The position numbers and the translations under genes were made by a program. A DNA stretch of 64,000 nucleotides from Massospora cicadina (Eukaryota; Entomophthoromycota; Entomophthoromycetes; Entomophthorales; Entomophthoraceae), in the NCBI GenBank assembly GCA_022478985.1, contig JAKSZP010017376.1, positions 1 to 64,000 of the forward strand, given 5' to 3'. Positions 22,491-34,740 of the stretch are shown here, piece by piece (the stretch's first letter is position 1; every line of letters begins with the position of its first letter). The notes beneath the pieces were generated by a model that was given only the letters and a program-made list of their open reading frames with translations, did not search any database and was not told the DNA's origin.

Positions 22491-24352
22491 ACTAGCGGAG
22501 TTACCCGTGCTTTGCTAAGGTGTCTATAGAATTTCAGGTGATTCGAATTGATTAATTTAGATTTTATATATAGTTAAGCAATAATTACTCGGCTAAATCT
22601 AATTGCTCAATCGAAGCAACCAAAAAGACCAACCACTCAGCTAAAATTAACTGAACTTATCAAATCAACCAATAACTAATTACCTCCAAAGCTAAACTGT
22701 ATCCTATCGATTCGACCAAAAACCATCAACCTACTCGGCCAAATAAAATAAACTTATCAAATCAATCAGATATTAAATTATTTTAGCTTTTATATTGGTA
22801 GATAGCTATCAATAAGTTCAGAAACAATTAAACCTATTAAAAATTCCAACTCCAACCACTTAGCTAAAATCTATTAAGTCTGCCAAATTAATTAAACCAT
22901 CAATCTCTTATCTGAAACTATTGAGCCTATCGAATCAACCAAAAATAAACCACCACTCAGCAAAAACAATTATTGAACTTACAAAACAGCCAAAAACTAT
23001 CAACTAAATATCAAAGCCTATGAAACTATTGAATTAAATGAATATGAAAATACACAGCCAAATTGCTATATAATTACCATTAGAAATATACGTTCTTGAT
23101 CTTATATAGAACTGATGTTTAAATTTATATGATTATATTAAACAATTACATATTAGCATTCCGTTCCCAAACTTTATAGAATACTTGTGCCAAGTTTGGT
23201 GATTTTTGTTTATTTGCTCGAGATAATGCATCTATATAAACAAATTAACATACTGATTCTTTTGTAAATAAAATTTAAGATTAATTCTTGTTGATACCCA
23301 ATTTAACACAGATTTGTTTGTGGGCTTAAAGTTCATCTGATAATCTCATAATTTTTATATTTGTAGATGGTTATCGATAAAATTAAGTAATCAAATTATA
23401 CTGAATCAATATAAATTTACCAACCATTCAGCCATACCCAATTAAACCTATCGAATTAACTAAACCACTAAACCACTTAGCTAAAACCATTAGATCAAAA
23501 ATCAACCAATCACCAACCGCTTCGTAAACCAAAACTAAATGTATCGAAACAACCAAAATCACAACTAATTACCAAAACCAATCAACTTTATTAAATCAAC
23601 CAATCACTAACTTTATTTAAACCGTTAAGCTTATTAATCAACACAAACCCACCAACCGCTCGACAAAACCATTTAAACTACCGAATCAACCGAATATCAA
23701 ACTTCTCGGCCATAACAATATACCGATTTCCATTAAAAACATATAAAATTTTCACTTGTTACATATAAAACTTTTTATTTTACTATGAAAATTAAAAATA
23801 GGGCTTCAAGGTGCACACGGACCCCCTCCCATCCACCTATAGCCAAATTTTCAGAGCTCTACATGCTCCAGTTTTGGCTGGGCATCGCGCACACACACAT
23901 ACACATTTGCTTTTATATATATAGATTACGCCAAGATTCGAACAACTGACCTTTTATAGAGTTGAAGTTTAGAGCCAAAAGCTGAGCCTATTATGCTAGA
24001 GGAGGTATTTTTAAAATCAATTGGACTTTTGATTCAGTTTTGATTTAGATAAACTTGTTAAATACCCGAATGACCACTAACCACTTAACAAAACCATTTA
24101 AAATATCAAATCAGCTGAATATTAAACTGCTCAGCTGTAACAATATAGCGAATACCATCGAAGTATATATAGATTTTCACTTGTTACATATAAAACTTTT
24201 TATTTTACTATATTTTTCCCATGTTTTAATAGTTATTCTGCTATTCGGGGTGGAGACAAATCCAACAAATCAAAGATCATAAAAATCGGTCCAGCCGTTC
24301 TTGAGTTATAAATGGTGTAACTAACATGACTTTGTTTTATATATATAGATGG
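22491..24352 (+). mobile_element. AT-rich non-autonomous element(s) with ACTAGCGG start and TATATATAGAT end
   Basis: It begins ACTAGCGGAGTTACCCGTGC at 22491. A first end, TTTTATATATATAGATT, is at about 23911-23927, and a second, TTTTATATATATAGATGG, at about 24336-24352. Before the second end is AAAATCGGTCCAGCCGTTCT, a word resembling 3' ends of RTE-type LINEs and their SINEs as I know them. The interior of about 22600-23700 is a degenerate series of AACCACT(C/T)(A/G)GC(C/T)AAAA...CTTATC(A/G)AATCAACC units. The stretch 23640-23790 is repeated at 24050-24210, so this is probably a long copy plus a 5'-truncated second copy. No ORF is present. The class is not certain. Confidence 0.6.
23928..24005 (-). 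other. tRNA-like stretch (possible SINE head)
   Basis: The minus strand reads CTCCTCTAGCATAATAGGCT, and about 45 bases on TGTTCGAATCTTGGCG. These resemble an A box (TRGCNNAGYNGG) and a B box (GGTTCGANNCC) with normal tRNA spacing. A full cloverleaf could not be drawn convincingly by eye. It lies between the two halves of the repeat-rich element. Confidence 0.35.
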
Positions 24353-24589
24353 CCAATCTAAATGTTAGCAAGCTTATTCTTCCGTCCAAAACCATGTTGG
24401 TCGTGGAACAAGACATGATCTACAGCGAACTGTGAGAGCCTGCTGAATTAACTTTGCTCAGTTGGCTGATCACGAATCTTCTTTGCTAAATGGTATATTA
24501 CGCTTCTGTTTGTAGTTTTATCAGCGTCTCCATTAAATTGGTCAAATAATGCTGCAGTTCTACACAGCCAGTATCCTCCACACATTAGT

Positions 24590-25320
24590 AAAGCAGAGCA
24601 GGTAAAGCCAGATGTCTACCATAGAGCAGTTGGAATTGTCTCTTGCCATTGAAAGAGTGGTAACTGATGTTTATAAGCAAAGATGGCAGCAGATAATAAA
24701 ATACTTCATTCAGAGTTTGATCCCTCATAGGCTTGTGGAGACTGTTTACCAATGTTCCATTAACCCATTCCACCATTCCATTAAATTCAGGGTGGTAGGG
24801 TGTAGTCAAGAGCCTGCGGATTGCCATCAGTTTGTTCAACTAGGGCATAATATACAACATGAAATTGATTACATTGTCCATGAGGATAAACTGCAGACAT
24901 TCATGTTGCTGTATGATGCACTCCATGATAAATTTGGTGATGGTGACAGCTCCTAAATCATTGATCACTCTGGCTTCCACCCAACTTGTCATTTGATCAA
25001 CTGCTACTAGTATATATTTAGATCAGTTTGCACCAGTTGGCAGATCCCCACCACATCAAGAGAAACAGTATGCCATGAAAAAAGTGGCTTGACCAGCTGG
25101 TAGGTGGTCTTCTTGTGGAAAGGTTTCTCCACTTAGCTCTGATGACAGAAACTAACTGTTGCCAACATGTCATAGTGCATGCTCTCCTAATAGTAGTGGG
25201 AGTGTAAGAAATTCAATGTTTTCCACAACGCTTCATGCCCTACCACCCTATGTACATCCATGATAATCTTTGGCCTAGTGGAGAGTTTTGGGAAGCTCAG
25301 CATCAATTCTCTAATGCACT
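24590..25320 (-). pseudogene. Integrase remnant of gypsy copy A
   Basis: The best piece is 24585-24839 (84 aa): [31 protein letters not shown] then HSFNGKRQFQLLYGRH. It matches [28 protein letters not shown] of copy B and retains the Glu of the DDE triad (GMVE). Upstream minus-strand text around 24850-25180 (the antisense of 24612-24956 and beyond) gives shifted equivalents of the zinc-binding and DNG regions. The reading continues past 24590 to HNQHGFGRKNKLANI-like text just before 24353. Confidence 0.75.
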
Positions 25321-25321
25321 T

Positions 25322-25900
25322 TTATATTTCCTCAATGCATAAAAAGGTATCCCATATAAGCATGTCTAGCACCTTGATCATATGTAGCAGTTTGACATGA
25401 TATTTTCCCACCACCATCTTCTCATACATGATATCAGCCAAATCAGCTTTAATGGTGACCGTTAGTAACCGTGAGAAACAGTCTGTATTTTGGTGTTTTG
25501 CCCCCAGACAGTGTATTATCTCAAAGTTATGCGTTTGGAGCTTCAATGCCCATCCTGTGAGCCATCCTTCAAGTTCACAGAGATTTTGCAGCCAACACAA
25601 TGATGCATGATATGTTACCACTTGAAATTTCACCCCAAGTAGGTTACCCAGAACTGTTTATATGTATATATCACCACTAAGCACTCCCACTTAGTTATGG
25701 TGGAATATGTTCATGACAGTTTAATCTTTGGCTACAAAACATGACATGGTGTTCTATGCCATTATCATCTATTTAGGATAATACTGCCCCTACAGCAGCA
25801 AGTGATGCATCCATTTGCACTATGAATGGTTTTTTGAGGTTGGGATATTGCAAAATGGGATATCACCAATGTGACTCACAAGACATCAGAAAGCATCTTA
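25322..25900 (-). pseudogene. RNase H remnant of gypsy copy A
   Basis: 25322-25633 (103 aa) reads KFQVVTYHASLCWLQNL, GWALKLQTHNFEIIHCLGAKHQNTDCFSRL and DIMYEKMVVGKYH, matching 56150-56450 of copy B. VTDHAS has become VTYHAS, so the catalytic Asp is lost. The N-terminal half, at about 25650-25900, is shifted, with QPQK.IHSANGCI-like text around the expected QTDAS. Confidence 0.75.
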
Positions 25901-26640
25901 ACATCGTTCAGTCTAGTCAAAGGTGGCGTTCTTCTTCAATAACTCAAAGAGCAGTACCCCAGTACAACTGAATTTAGGAATGAATTACCAGTAGACATGA
26001 ACATTATCAGAAACAAATGGATACCTCGCTTAATGTATGGCTAAGTCATCTAGTATGACATCCACCTTTGCCAGCTGTGGTTTAAGGCCCTTGGAGTCAA
26101 TACTAAACTTAGGCATTTTAGTTGCTCCTTAAAAAATGACACTTCTAATACTTGATATTTATGTTAGCGTCTGCAAGTTGGTAGAACACTTATTAAATGG
26201 TCAAGATGTTCCATGAACATCTGCAAAAACACATTGATATTGACAAGGTAAACTAGGATGCAGGACAGCTTCAAGTCACCTAAAATCATGTCCATCTACC
26301 TCTGAAATGTAGCTGGGGAGTTACATAACCCTTGGGGCATATTCGTGAGTTGGAACAACCCCTTAGAGGTAATTATAGCATATTTCTCCTGTTCTGCCGC
26401 TGGCAAAGCGCTCTTCCAGTACCTCATTTTCAAATTCATGGCAGAAAAATAACAGCACCTCATAGTCAATCTAATGCGTCATCAATTTGTGCAAGGTGGT
26501 AGGAATCTTTCTTTGTTAAGCTAATGAGCTTTTGATAGTCAATAACCACCCGGTTGGTGCCATCTTTTTTCTTAACAATAAGTACCAGCAATTCCCACAG
26601 ACTTTTAATGGCTCTAACTTCACCTGTTCAATCAATTGAT
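25900..26640 (-). pseudogene. Reverse transcriptase remnant of gypsy copy A
   Basis: Minus-strand fragments: KKDGTNRVVIDYQKL-like text at about 26530-26580, MPQGLCNSPATFQR-like text at about 26300-26340, and ILVYLVNINVFLQM at about 26225-26265. YxDD is therefore YLVN here, again with Asn in the second position. Connection and thumb follow to 25950. No long frame remains open. Confidence 0.7.
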
Positions 26641-26648
26641 CTATCTCA

Positions 26649-28085
26649 TCACAACCTTTTCAGCCGCTCTTGAGCGCCAAATAGGCCATGGAAAAATTGG
26701 GGTGATTGCCTGTGTCCACCCAATGCACCACCCCATGCACATTTCCAAGTTGTGGTCAGTGGATGCAAAAATTCCTTGGTATTTTTCAAACAGGGCATCA
26801 CCCTATCCTTCCATTCATCTGACAGCCCAGTCAGTGATTCCCAAAGAACCACTGCCATTACACCAAATGGGTTTTTTATTGGTAGGCCAAGTTCCTCCCA
26901 AGGCCTGAAATCATGAATGTGATGAACCTCATCAATAGGGGTCAGGAGTAAATAAGCCACCACTTGGTGCCTTTTGACCGTCATAGAAACCTTCTGTTGG
27001 TTTGCTATTAACACTTTCACTTCCCTGTGCGCTGGCAACAGTAACCAAAGAGCCACATGGGGTTTGAGCTTTGATTGCTTGTAGGGCTCTATAATCTTCC
27101 CATATAAATTTTCAGGAATATCAATTTCAAGCTCACCCTAATATAACCTGATGTCAAGCTGTATGCTTAAAGTGCTCATCGCTCACAAAAATACATTTGT
27201 ACTCATAGATCTGGTTAGGGAGGATTTGTTCCTCTGCTTCATCTGCTGATATTAAACAGGAATCATCCTGTCGCTATATGTCAGAATGATCTGAATGAAG
27301 TGAATTGGATCCTTTGGGACTCCGATAATGGTAAAGTAAATGGGGATCTATTGTCTCAGGATACTATTGGTTTCTTCCGCCATATTCACCTTAGCCCCAA
27401 ATTGTCACATGTTTGCAGCACCAATCAACATGTCATAGTTATTAATAGTCAGGATCACTGCTGGAGCAGAAGCCCTAAATTAGCCAAATCCCAGAGGTAA
27501 TGCACTGTCAGCTCCTTATGACACAGTGCTCTGTGCCTCCACGGTCCCATACACTACTCCATGTTCCAAATCAGGCTTCAGCGGAAGCTTAGCCATGAGC
27601 TTGGTGGAGATTTATTAACTGGGACACCATTATCTATAATAGCTCGAATTTTGTGTTCTATACAAAAATATTGCAATAGGTACACTCCAAATTAGAAAAA
27701 CCATTGGTTCTTATTACATGAACGTCCAGGAGCTTTTCTGATACCAAGAAAAGTGACAATACCCGCATCAACATGAGGATACTCCTGGGCGATTTTTTCT
27801 ACTGGGATGGCTATGTTTACCCCCACTAGGGTTACAACGTCACTGAGGGTCCAACATCATTTGTGCCTTTTTGTTCAAGGATTTGCCAAGCATATGGCTT
27901 TTGCACATCTTGGTGGAACTCAGAGCATTAATGGTTGTGGTTGTGCTCCTGGATTGATCTGAGATGTCATGGGGAAGTTGTTTAATAATAAGTTGTTGGG
28001 TTTGGTACCAGGGATGACGCAACAAGGCTCATGGGGGTTATCAGGGAAAAATAAAGTTTGGATTAGAAAAGTTAGAACGTCCCAT
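26649..28085 (-). pseudogene. Protease and pol N-terminal region of gypsy copy A
   Basis: pol opens at ATG 28085 (MGRSNFSNPNFIFP, then stops), two bases after the gag stop. The protease active site at about 27620-27640 reads AIIDNGVPVN, where DTG has become DNG. Further down come a YGTVEAQ-like flap, MADETI-like text near 27350 and SDIFRQDDSC-type text near 27260. The linker ORF 26649-27056 (135 aa) has REVKVLIANQQKVSMTVKRHQVVAYLLLTPIDEVHHIHDF and ALTGLSDEWKDRV-like text, matching 54581-55099 of copy B. Confidence 0.75.
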
Positions 28086-28087
28086 CT

Positions 28088-30400
28088 CTACTCCGCTTGA
28101 GCTTTCCACTGGTTGATCAGCACAGATGGCACTGCATGAACATGCAGGTTGCCAAGGCAGTTAGTCGCATAGTGGCCTTTTTGGCCGTATGAGAAACAAG
28201 CATTCATAAATGGCTCCTGTATATGAATTACACCAGAAGGTCCAGGCCTAAAGTTAGATGAAGAATTACAATTAGGCTGGGGATGGGCCAGCTGGGCGTA
28301 AGGAGGGCGGAAAAGGTCTGCCGACATATTGGGTGGCTGAGGATTTCCCAACGGATTATAATCAGGTCATTGTGGTCCATTTATGATAAAGATTTTACAG
28401 CAATTTCTAAGAGCCTTCCACTTCATGTTGGAAGCACTGAATGTGACATAGAGACAGTGTAAAGCATTAAAAGTCTGTAAAAGCTCCAAATCTTTATGAA
28501 GGATGTGAGTTATCGCATAATGCAAGTTCAAAATATGGCTTAACCTCTGAAGTCATTTCTATGCTCACGTCCTCAATGGTTAATATATTTGCTTCCACTA
28601 ACACATAAGCTTCAGCCATGAATCACTCCATGAACTATACCATTTACTCGTTATTGTTTAAAATTGTATTGTCAAATATTCAGCCTTACGCTGCACCATC
28701 TTTACCGCGCCCCCAAACAGATGGAGCACAATCTCCTTCAACTCTTGATATGTTACCGCACTACCCTTGAGGTAACATGTGGCCCAGTCAGCAATCTCAA
28801 CATCCAGAGTGGATAACAACAGCTTAGCTTTCCGTCAATCTGATGCTCCTTCCACTGCAAATTTGAACCACTTGAAATATCTGTGAATGTTCCCATCTTG
28901 ACTGAAAGGCGGAAACTTCTCAAATTTGTATAAAATCACTCATCTCTGTGCTTCAGCCGTGGGGAACAGATAGAATAAGTTCAGATCAGCTGAGGGGAAC
29001 ATCCCCTTGTGGGCAAGAATAGGGTCACACGTATGGATACAAATCTGCCATAGTGGACCTGAAAGAGGTTTGATTGCAGGGAGGAAGTGTTGAGCCCCCT
29101 GGGGTACTCGCTGGCTGACCTGCAGAATTCCTCTCTGAATTCGCCGCTAACTGCACCCTTACCTTTCTTTCCCACCTGTTTTGTGAAGAGTTCATCAATT
29201 ATCCATTCCTTTTTGACCAAATAGCACTGACACTGCACGTCTCTTGCTTACTGCCTAAGCTCTTCAAATTTTTTCTGTAATTTGCAGCAGAATTCTTTCT
29301 CTGTGTCCAACTTACGCTCCATTTCATGAAGTTGTAAGAGGACGTCCTCCACCATGCCCTGCATTATTGTGTTCTGCCTTCCAGTGTCATACACTAGTTG
29401 TTTTTTCTTCATCCTCTTGATTAATTAGAGCATCACATTCCTGCACTAATTCCTCATTTGACCACCAAAGAACAATCAACTATATGCTCATATCTGCGTA
29501 CTCCACTGTCTCAATGAATGGAAGAGTAATGGTTCTTTTCTGAGCCGCCTGACTATAATTCTCCAGCTGGTGAATATGACCTAGCAATTAACTGTATTCT
29601 GAGGTTGCCAAGAAAGAGCTGGTCGATTGTTTAGCCATCTGCTGATTACTCCACTCAGTGCAAAGTTGACTATATTTTATCGCCATTGTGTCAATGTGAT
29701 CAGTCATCCTCTGCTCTAACAGGGTAACCTGGTCCCTCATCCAATCCACTGCTGTGTCAATTCCTTCCAACCATTCAGATATTTCCACCATATGACGCTC
29801 AGTGTTACTACCTAGCATCATGACGTCCTGTATCCATTCACCTGAAAGCCTGCGCCACTCTAGAAATTCTCATATTACTCAGGAAAGCTCATGATTTAAG
29901 TGTGGGACTAGTTCGTCTAGGTGATGGAGGATGTCCATGAAACAACTGTCTACGTGTACTAACGCTCCTTGTTTTTCTGAGAAAGAGTAGGTGAGGGTTT
30001 TACTAAGAGGTGAATGTCATTCTGTTGTGCCTGCATGAAGTGCACGATATTGCTGATCTTGATGTTATATTGTGCCAACACACACAATAGATAGTGGATA
30101 AAAGGCTGAATGTATGCGACCAGGTATTCCTCAGTTCCATGTGAGCTGAGCTGGAAAGACAACCAAGTTTTGGTAGTGTCAAAGTAAGACATATGCAATT
30201 TGTAGCTGGATTCTTGGACCCATTGATTATAAACAGACTTAGAGTATGTCCCCCTTATTTTCTTCATAAAGGTGGTAACTCTGCAGGAGCCATTCCATGA
30301 TACCCTGAAGTTTCTGAGGGGTCACATTAATGGACCTGCCCTGTTGGTCTGATTCCAATGCAGGACAAGCACCTAAGTGCAGTTCTAGCCTAGTATCCTC
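28088..30400 (-). pseudogene. gag: gag of gypsy copy A
   Basis: Order on the minus strand: N-terminal helical pieces at 29959-30267 (102 aa) and 29588-29821 (77 aa, DWMRDQVTLLEQRMTDHID, coiled-coil-like); a basic piece at 28981-29238; a capsid-like segment at about 28700-28900 (KLLLSTLDVEIADWATCYLKGS and LKEIVLHLFGGAVKMVQRKA, some in shifted frames); and a C-terminal piece 28088-28351 (87 aa) with zinc knuckle CFSYGQKGHYATNC, whose second Cys is Tyr. It ends ..QAE then TAG at 28088-28090, the same ending as in copies B (GRAE) and F (VRAE). Confidence 0.75.
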
Positions 30401-30555
30401 ATCCTCTGGTTCCATCACTTGAATTGTGCCAGTTCCTTAGAAGATGACTCCATTGTTTCCCTGGAGTATTGGTCATGAAATCTGAAAAATTTCGACATAA
30501 TGAGTGAGGGCTCACCATGATGCCCATGTGCCGTTGTACTACAGTTGACCAGTGG

Positions 30556-30573
30556 CCCCTGTAGTGAGCACCA
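30556..30573 (-). promoter_or_regulatory. Primer binding site of copy A
   Basis: The minus strand reads TGGTGCTCACTACAGGGG, identical over 18 bases to copies B and F, one base inside the LTR edge. It marks where a tRNA would prime minus-strand synthesis. Confidence 0.8.
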
Positions 30574-30574
30574 C

Positions 30575-30749
30575 CTAAAACTTTCTGTGGTATCACTTAA
30601 ATCAGCTAAGCTTGTTGCACAGGTGAACCACCATTGATCAATGGATGGATGATATAAGATCTCTGATACTTTATAAGTAACAAAGATATAGATATGGAGC
30701 TATCGCCTCAACCAACTCTTTTATTATATATATAATACCTCAGACTATC
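30575..30749 (-). repeat. 5' LTR of copy A, proximal part
   Basis: The inner part of the 5' LTR, which continues at 36059-36337 beyond LINE A and its TSD (30750-30764 / 36044-36058). Without the insertion the LTR would be about 470 bp. It carries the CCATTGATCAATGG equivalent of the CCATTGCTCAGTGG block. Confidence 0.8.
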
Positions 30750-30949
30750 TCTGCTAACTACTTATTTAATTTAATTTTAATTTATTGCGGGGAAGGCTGA
30801 CCATGGGACGGACACTTACGAATATGACTCAGATGAGACAAAACTTAGTACCAGGGGAGGCACCCCAGAGAAGCGATGCTATCTCTTGTTGCCAGCGGGA
30901 ACGCCACTTATGGGGAGGGGAGGAAACGTGTGAAGGGGCCGTAGCCACT

Positions 30950-33900
30950 ATTGAGCACGTGTGGAGGAAGGGGTCTGATTTGATGAACCAGAATGGGAAT
31001 CAGGAGGAGACCAGCTGTCGGCGATGCGGTGGGAGATATCCAAACATCCACGCTTGAAAGTGGTCCACCAAATGAGACCGGAATCTGTGGACAGCTTCAG
31101 GGAGGGTGGGGATGGAGCCATCGATGGCATCCAAGACAATCGTGTAAATAGTCCACATGGCGATTGCAAACACCAGAGCATGGAGGGAGGGTGGGAGGAG
31201 GGAGGCCATTGATGAAGCAAACATATCTCTTGACAGACTGAAGGGATGCGTTTGATCCTGGCCTAGCAGACGTTGGACTTCGCGCCATATCACTTTAAAG
31301 GTAGGGCATTACTCCAGGCGGTGGAACAGCGTTCCATACTGGCCACACACGATACAGGATGAGTGTAAAGCGTTAGAGCGCTCAGCTGTATGATACACCC
31401 GCCTCAGGCAGCGCCACGCATGGGAGCGGACTTGAGGCTGCAACAGAGGATGGTGTGCGTATTTCCAGATAGTTTTTTGGGTCTCAATGGAATAAGGGAT
31501 GTCCATCATGTCCAGGTAGTCCACCCTGGATAGGACATGGGGCCGAATGGGGATCACGCCATCATGGATGGGTAGCCCCTGTACCTCTTGTGTGAACTGA
31601 GGAGAGGGGCGGCCTCTTCGGGTTGTATGTCCACTAATATGAATTATCCACTCTGCGCTTCGCATGGAGAGTAGGATTCATTTGTAGTGGGTTTTTGTCC
31701 CGTGAGGACCTGTGGCCGATGTGTGTGATGCGAGGTATTTCATCAGAGAGTGGGGGTTTGATGGATTATTGAGGCCCAAGGCTCAGGAAAAGTTGGAGTG
31801 GGCCGCGCGGGACCAGTGTTGGGATGGGAGTGTAGGAGCAGTGACGGCCGCGATTCAGGTGCCCAGGATCTTGGCAGCATGGGCTTTGAAGTCAAGCAGG
31901 CCCATGCCACCATGATGATGAGGGCCATACATGACCTCTAGCCGTACTGGTGGAGGGTGGCCTGTCCAAAGCCATCCTTGCAGCAAAGCATACAGGGATT
32001 TGAAGAAGCTTGGGGAGAAGGGGATGGCGTGGGCTCCGAACCAGACTTTGGATAGGAGCATAGAGTTGGCAAGAACAACCCTGCCAGTGAGGGTAGTAGG
32101 GTGGGATCTGAGAGAGGCGATTCACTTTGTCACGTTGTCCAGTATACGGCCCTCCATTACTTCTGACGCGTATCCACCTGCCTCCATCCACACGCCCAGA
32201 TGGCGTACCAGTCCTATGGTAGGACGTGGCACAAAGGGGAGCACCAGTGGAGCGGTGTGTGTTGAGTTAGTAGGGCGTGGACGTGGGCGAGCAGATGGGC
32301 TGGGTTGGGAACTACTTGCTGGGGCCCAGCAGTTCTGAAACCGACCAAGGATGATGATTTTGGTTTTGGAAGCGTTCAGTGCCGCGTTGCTTACCTGGGA
32401 ATACTCCTGGATGAGAGCTTCAAGCGCGCATGCATCTTGATTATTTGACACCCCACCACACAATCATCTGCAAACGCCATTACTTTGACTGGGACTTGGC
32501 CTGGCACGTGGACCCCAGTGAGTTGGGCATTCACATTTCGCAGTAGTGGGTCAAGGCTGAAGTTGTATAAGAGTGGGCTGAGGGGGTCCCCTTGTCGCAA
32601 GCCCCTTTGAGGGCGGACTACTTCCGTTAGGAAGCCAGGGCCACGCACTGCCATTGTTGCAGATTCTGTGAGCAGCATTACCCAGTTGATGAAGCGAGGA
32701 GGTAAGCGGAATTGATGGAGGCAGGTCCTAAGGTATTCCCGGTTTAGTCTATCATAGGCCTTTTGTTGGTCCAAGAATACAAGTGCCCCAGAGGCTGTGG
32801 ACTGACACACATTAGCCACTGAGTGCACATTATCCCAAATCGACCTTCTGGGGATGAAACTGAATTGTTCTGGGGAGACGGTGGCAGATGCTACAGTCCC
32901 TAAATGGTTAGCCATGATTTTGGTTAAAATTTTGGTGTCTGTGTTTGTTAGAGAAATGGGGCGCCAGTTGGCTAAGTCAAGCCTATCCCCTTTCTTGAAG
33001 AGTGTGACAGTAAAGGCCTCATGTCCTCCTGGTAGGAGGCACATTTCCAACAGGCTTTGGTTGAGTGAGGCTAGCAGCAATGGGGATATATATTTAAAAT
33101 ATTTTTTGTAGAACTCATATGGAATGCCATCTGAGCCTGGGCATTTTGGTTTGGCACACCGCGAATGGCTGTCCATAATTCGTTTGGAGTAATTAAGTTC
33201 ATTATTTCTGGGTATCGGAAAATGGTGCGGATATGAGCTCAGTCAAGAAATTCCACCATTTCAGCTGGCTGAATTGGTTCAGCTCAGTATAACTCGGAGT
33301 AATATCTTTGCCTTTCAATTGCCACTTTGGCCGGTGTGTCCACAATGGAATTATCCAATCTTCGCACCTGTGTGCAGGCCACGCTCTGGCATGGTGCGAA
33401 AATTTTTTTGAAGAAGTATGCGGTGCACTTGTCGCCTTTAGTGATGCGTGTGGCCCTGTATTGTACACAAACCCAATGTTTGTGTTGTCTTTTGAGTGCG
33501 TTGAGGTGGGTGGCTGCCTCCGCCCACTTCCGGCCCCATGCAGGGCTATATCCTGTGGCTGGAATGTTGGACTCCAAGTGGCCAATTCTGCCAGCGCATG
33601 TGATATAACTGCCGATGTGGCTCGTGAGCGTCTGGAGGAGAGGTGGTGATAGTGGTGTATGGTGTCTTCTTTGAAAGTTGCCCATGTGGAAATGGGGTCC
33701 ATGCAAAATGGTGCAACAAACAATTCTGCCAAAGTTGCCTCTTCCACCCAGAAGGGAAATTATGGCGACGCGAGCTCGGGGGGCAGATTTTGCACCAATG
33801 TGGGGCCTTTGCAACTGTGACAGGTAAGTGGTATGTTATCGAGACCAGTCGATGGTCGGAGAATTTCATTTTCGTTGTTTTGAAGTGGGAGATGTGGGGT

Positions 33901-34534
33901 TGGAATTTCGCTGGCACTAGAATAAGGTCAATGCAGGTCATGGACCTTAATTGGCCATTATGGACGTGGGGACGCGTCATGTTTTTGAGCAGTGGGGCAT
34001 GTCATGGCAGCGCATCCCTTAACCCAAGGGTGGCTTTTAGAATGCATAGTTCTAAGTGACCCTGTGGGGTGTGGGGTGAGGGCAGCCACCGGTCCGTTGG
34101 TGAGGTTAGCCAACAGTTCATGTCACCAACTAGGAAGGAATTGGGGGGTAGCGGAAGGGATTTGACCAATGAGAAAAATTCCCGACGCTCATGTGCACCA
34201 TTTGGGGCACAAATGTTGACAATTGTATGTGCAACATCAGCCCATGAGAAGGTGACAATGAGCACTCGGCCATTTAGGAATGTTTCTGAAGATGTAAATT
34301 TCGAAAAAATTGTTTTTCTGAATTAGCACCCCACAGTGCTTCAACCAAAAGATATAGGGATGGTAGGAGCATTGTTTTCCAAGCTTCCTCAGAACCTTGT
34401 GGACAGTGGGACTCCTGGATGGCCAGGATATCCATGGGTAAATTGTTTTGTAAAAAACTCAGTTTCCTAGCCCAGGATGGGGAGGCCTTGAGTCCGGCGA
34501 TATTCAGCGTCCCTAGAGTGAAGGTTTCCCCCAT
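30950..34534 (-). pseudogene. ORF2 (endonuclease-reverse transcriptase) of LINE A
   Basis: Starts at ATG 34534 (MGETFTLGTLNIAGLKASPS). The AP-endonuclease domain retains NIAGLK, DILAIQESHC, GDMNCW (34002-34265), CIDLIL and SDHRLVS (33546-33980), which are all the expected catalytic motifs. RT at 32391-33176 (261 aa) has NWRPISLTNTDTKIL, SPEQFSFIPRRSIWDN, ALVFLDQQKAYDR, RGLRQGDPLSPLLYN and MAFADDCVVG. The FADD box is intact. The C-terminal region at 31309-32061 includes a C..C..H..C motif (CIVCGQYGTLFH and following) at about 31310-31350, typical of zinc-binding RT tails. Several frameshifts break it. Confidence 0.88.
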
Positions 34535-34740
34535 TGCACCTTAGGTGCAGGGGTGGGGCCCCAGGCCCACCAGCCTCTTCCAGGTCCCCACAGGCTTTCA
34601 CAGCAGCGCGGGTATTAGCAGCAACACTATTGGGCTTTTTGTTAATTTTTGCGGAAAGAGTCACATTGGCTTTGGCCTTTGCTTTTTGTTTTCCCGACGT
34701 CGGACAAATTTTTTGCGGTGCAGATAAGTTTGGTGCACCG

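Noticed and set aside
23885..23930. CA/TA-rich run as a microsatellite locus
   Set aside because: Short and imperfect; it is better explained as the AT-rich tail of the non-autonomous element ending in TATATATAGAT.
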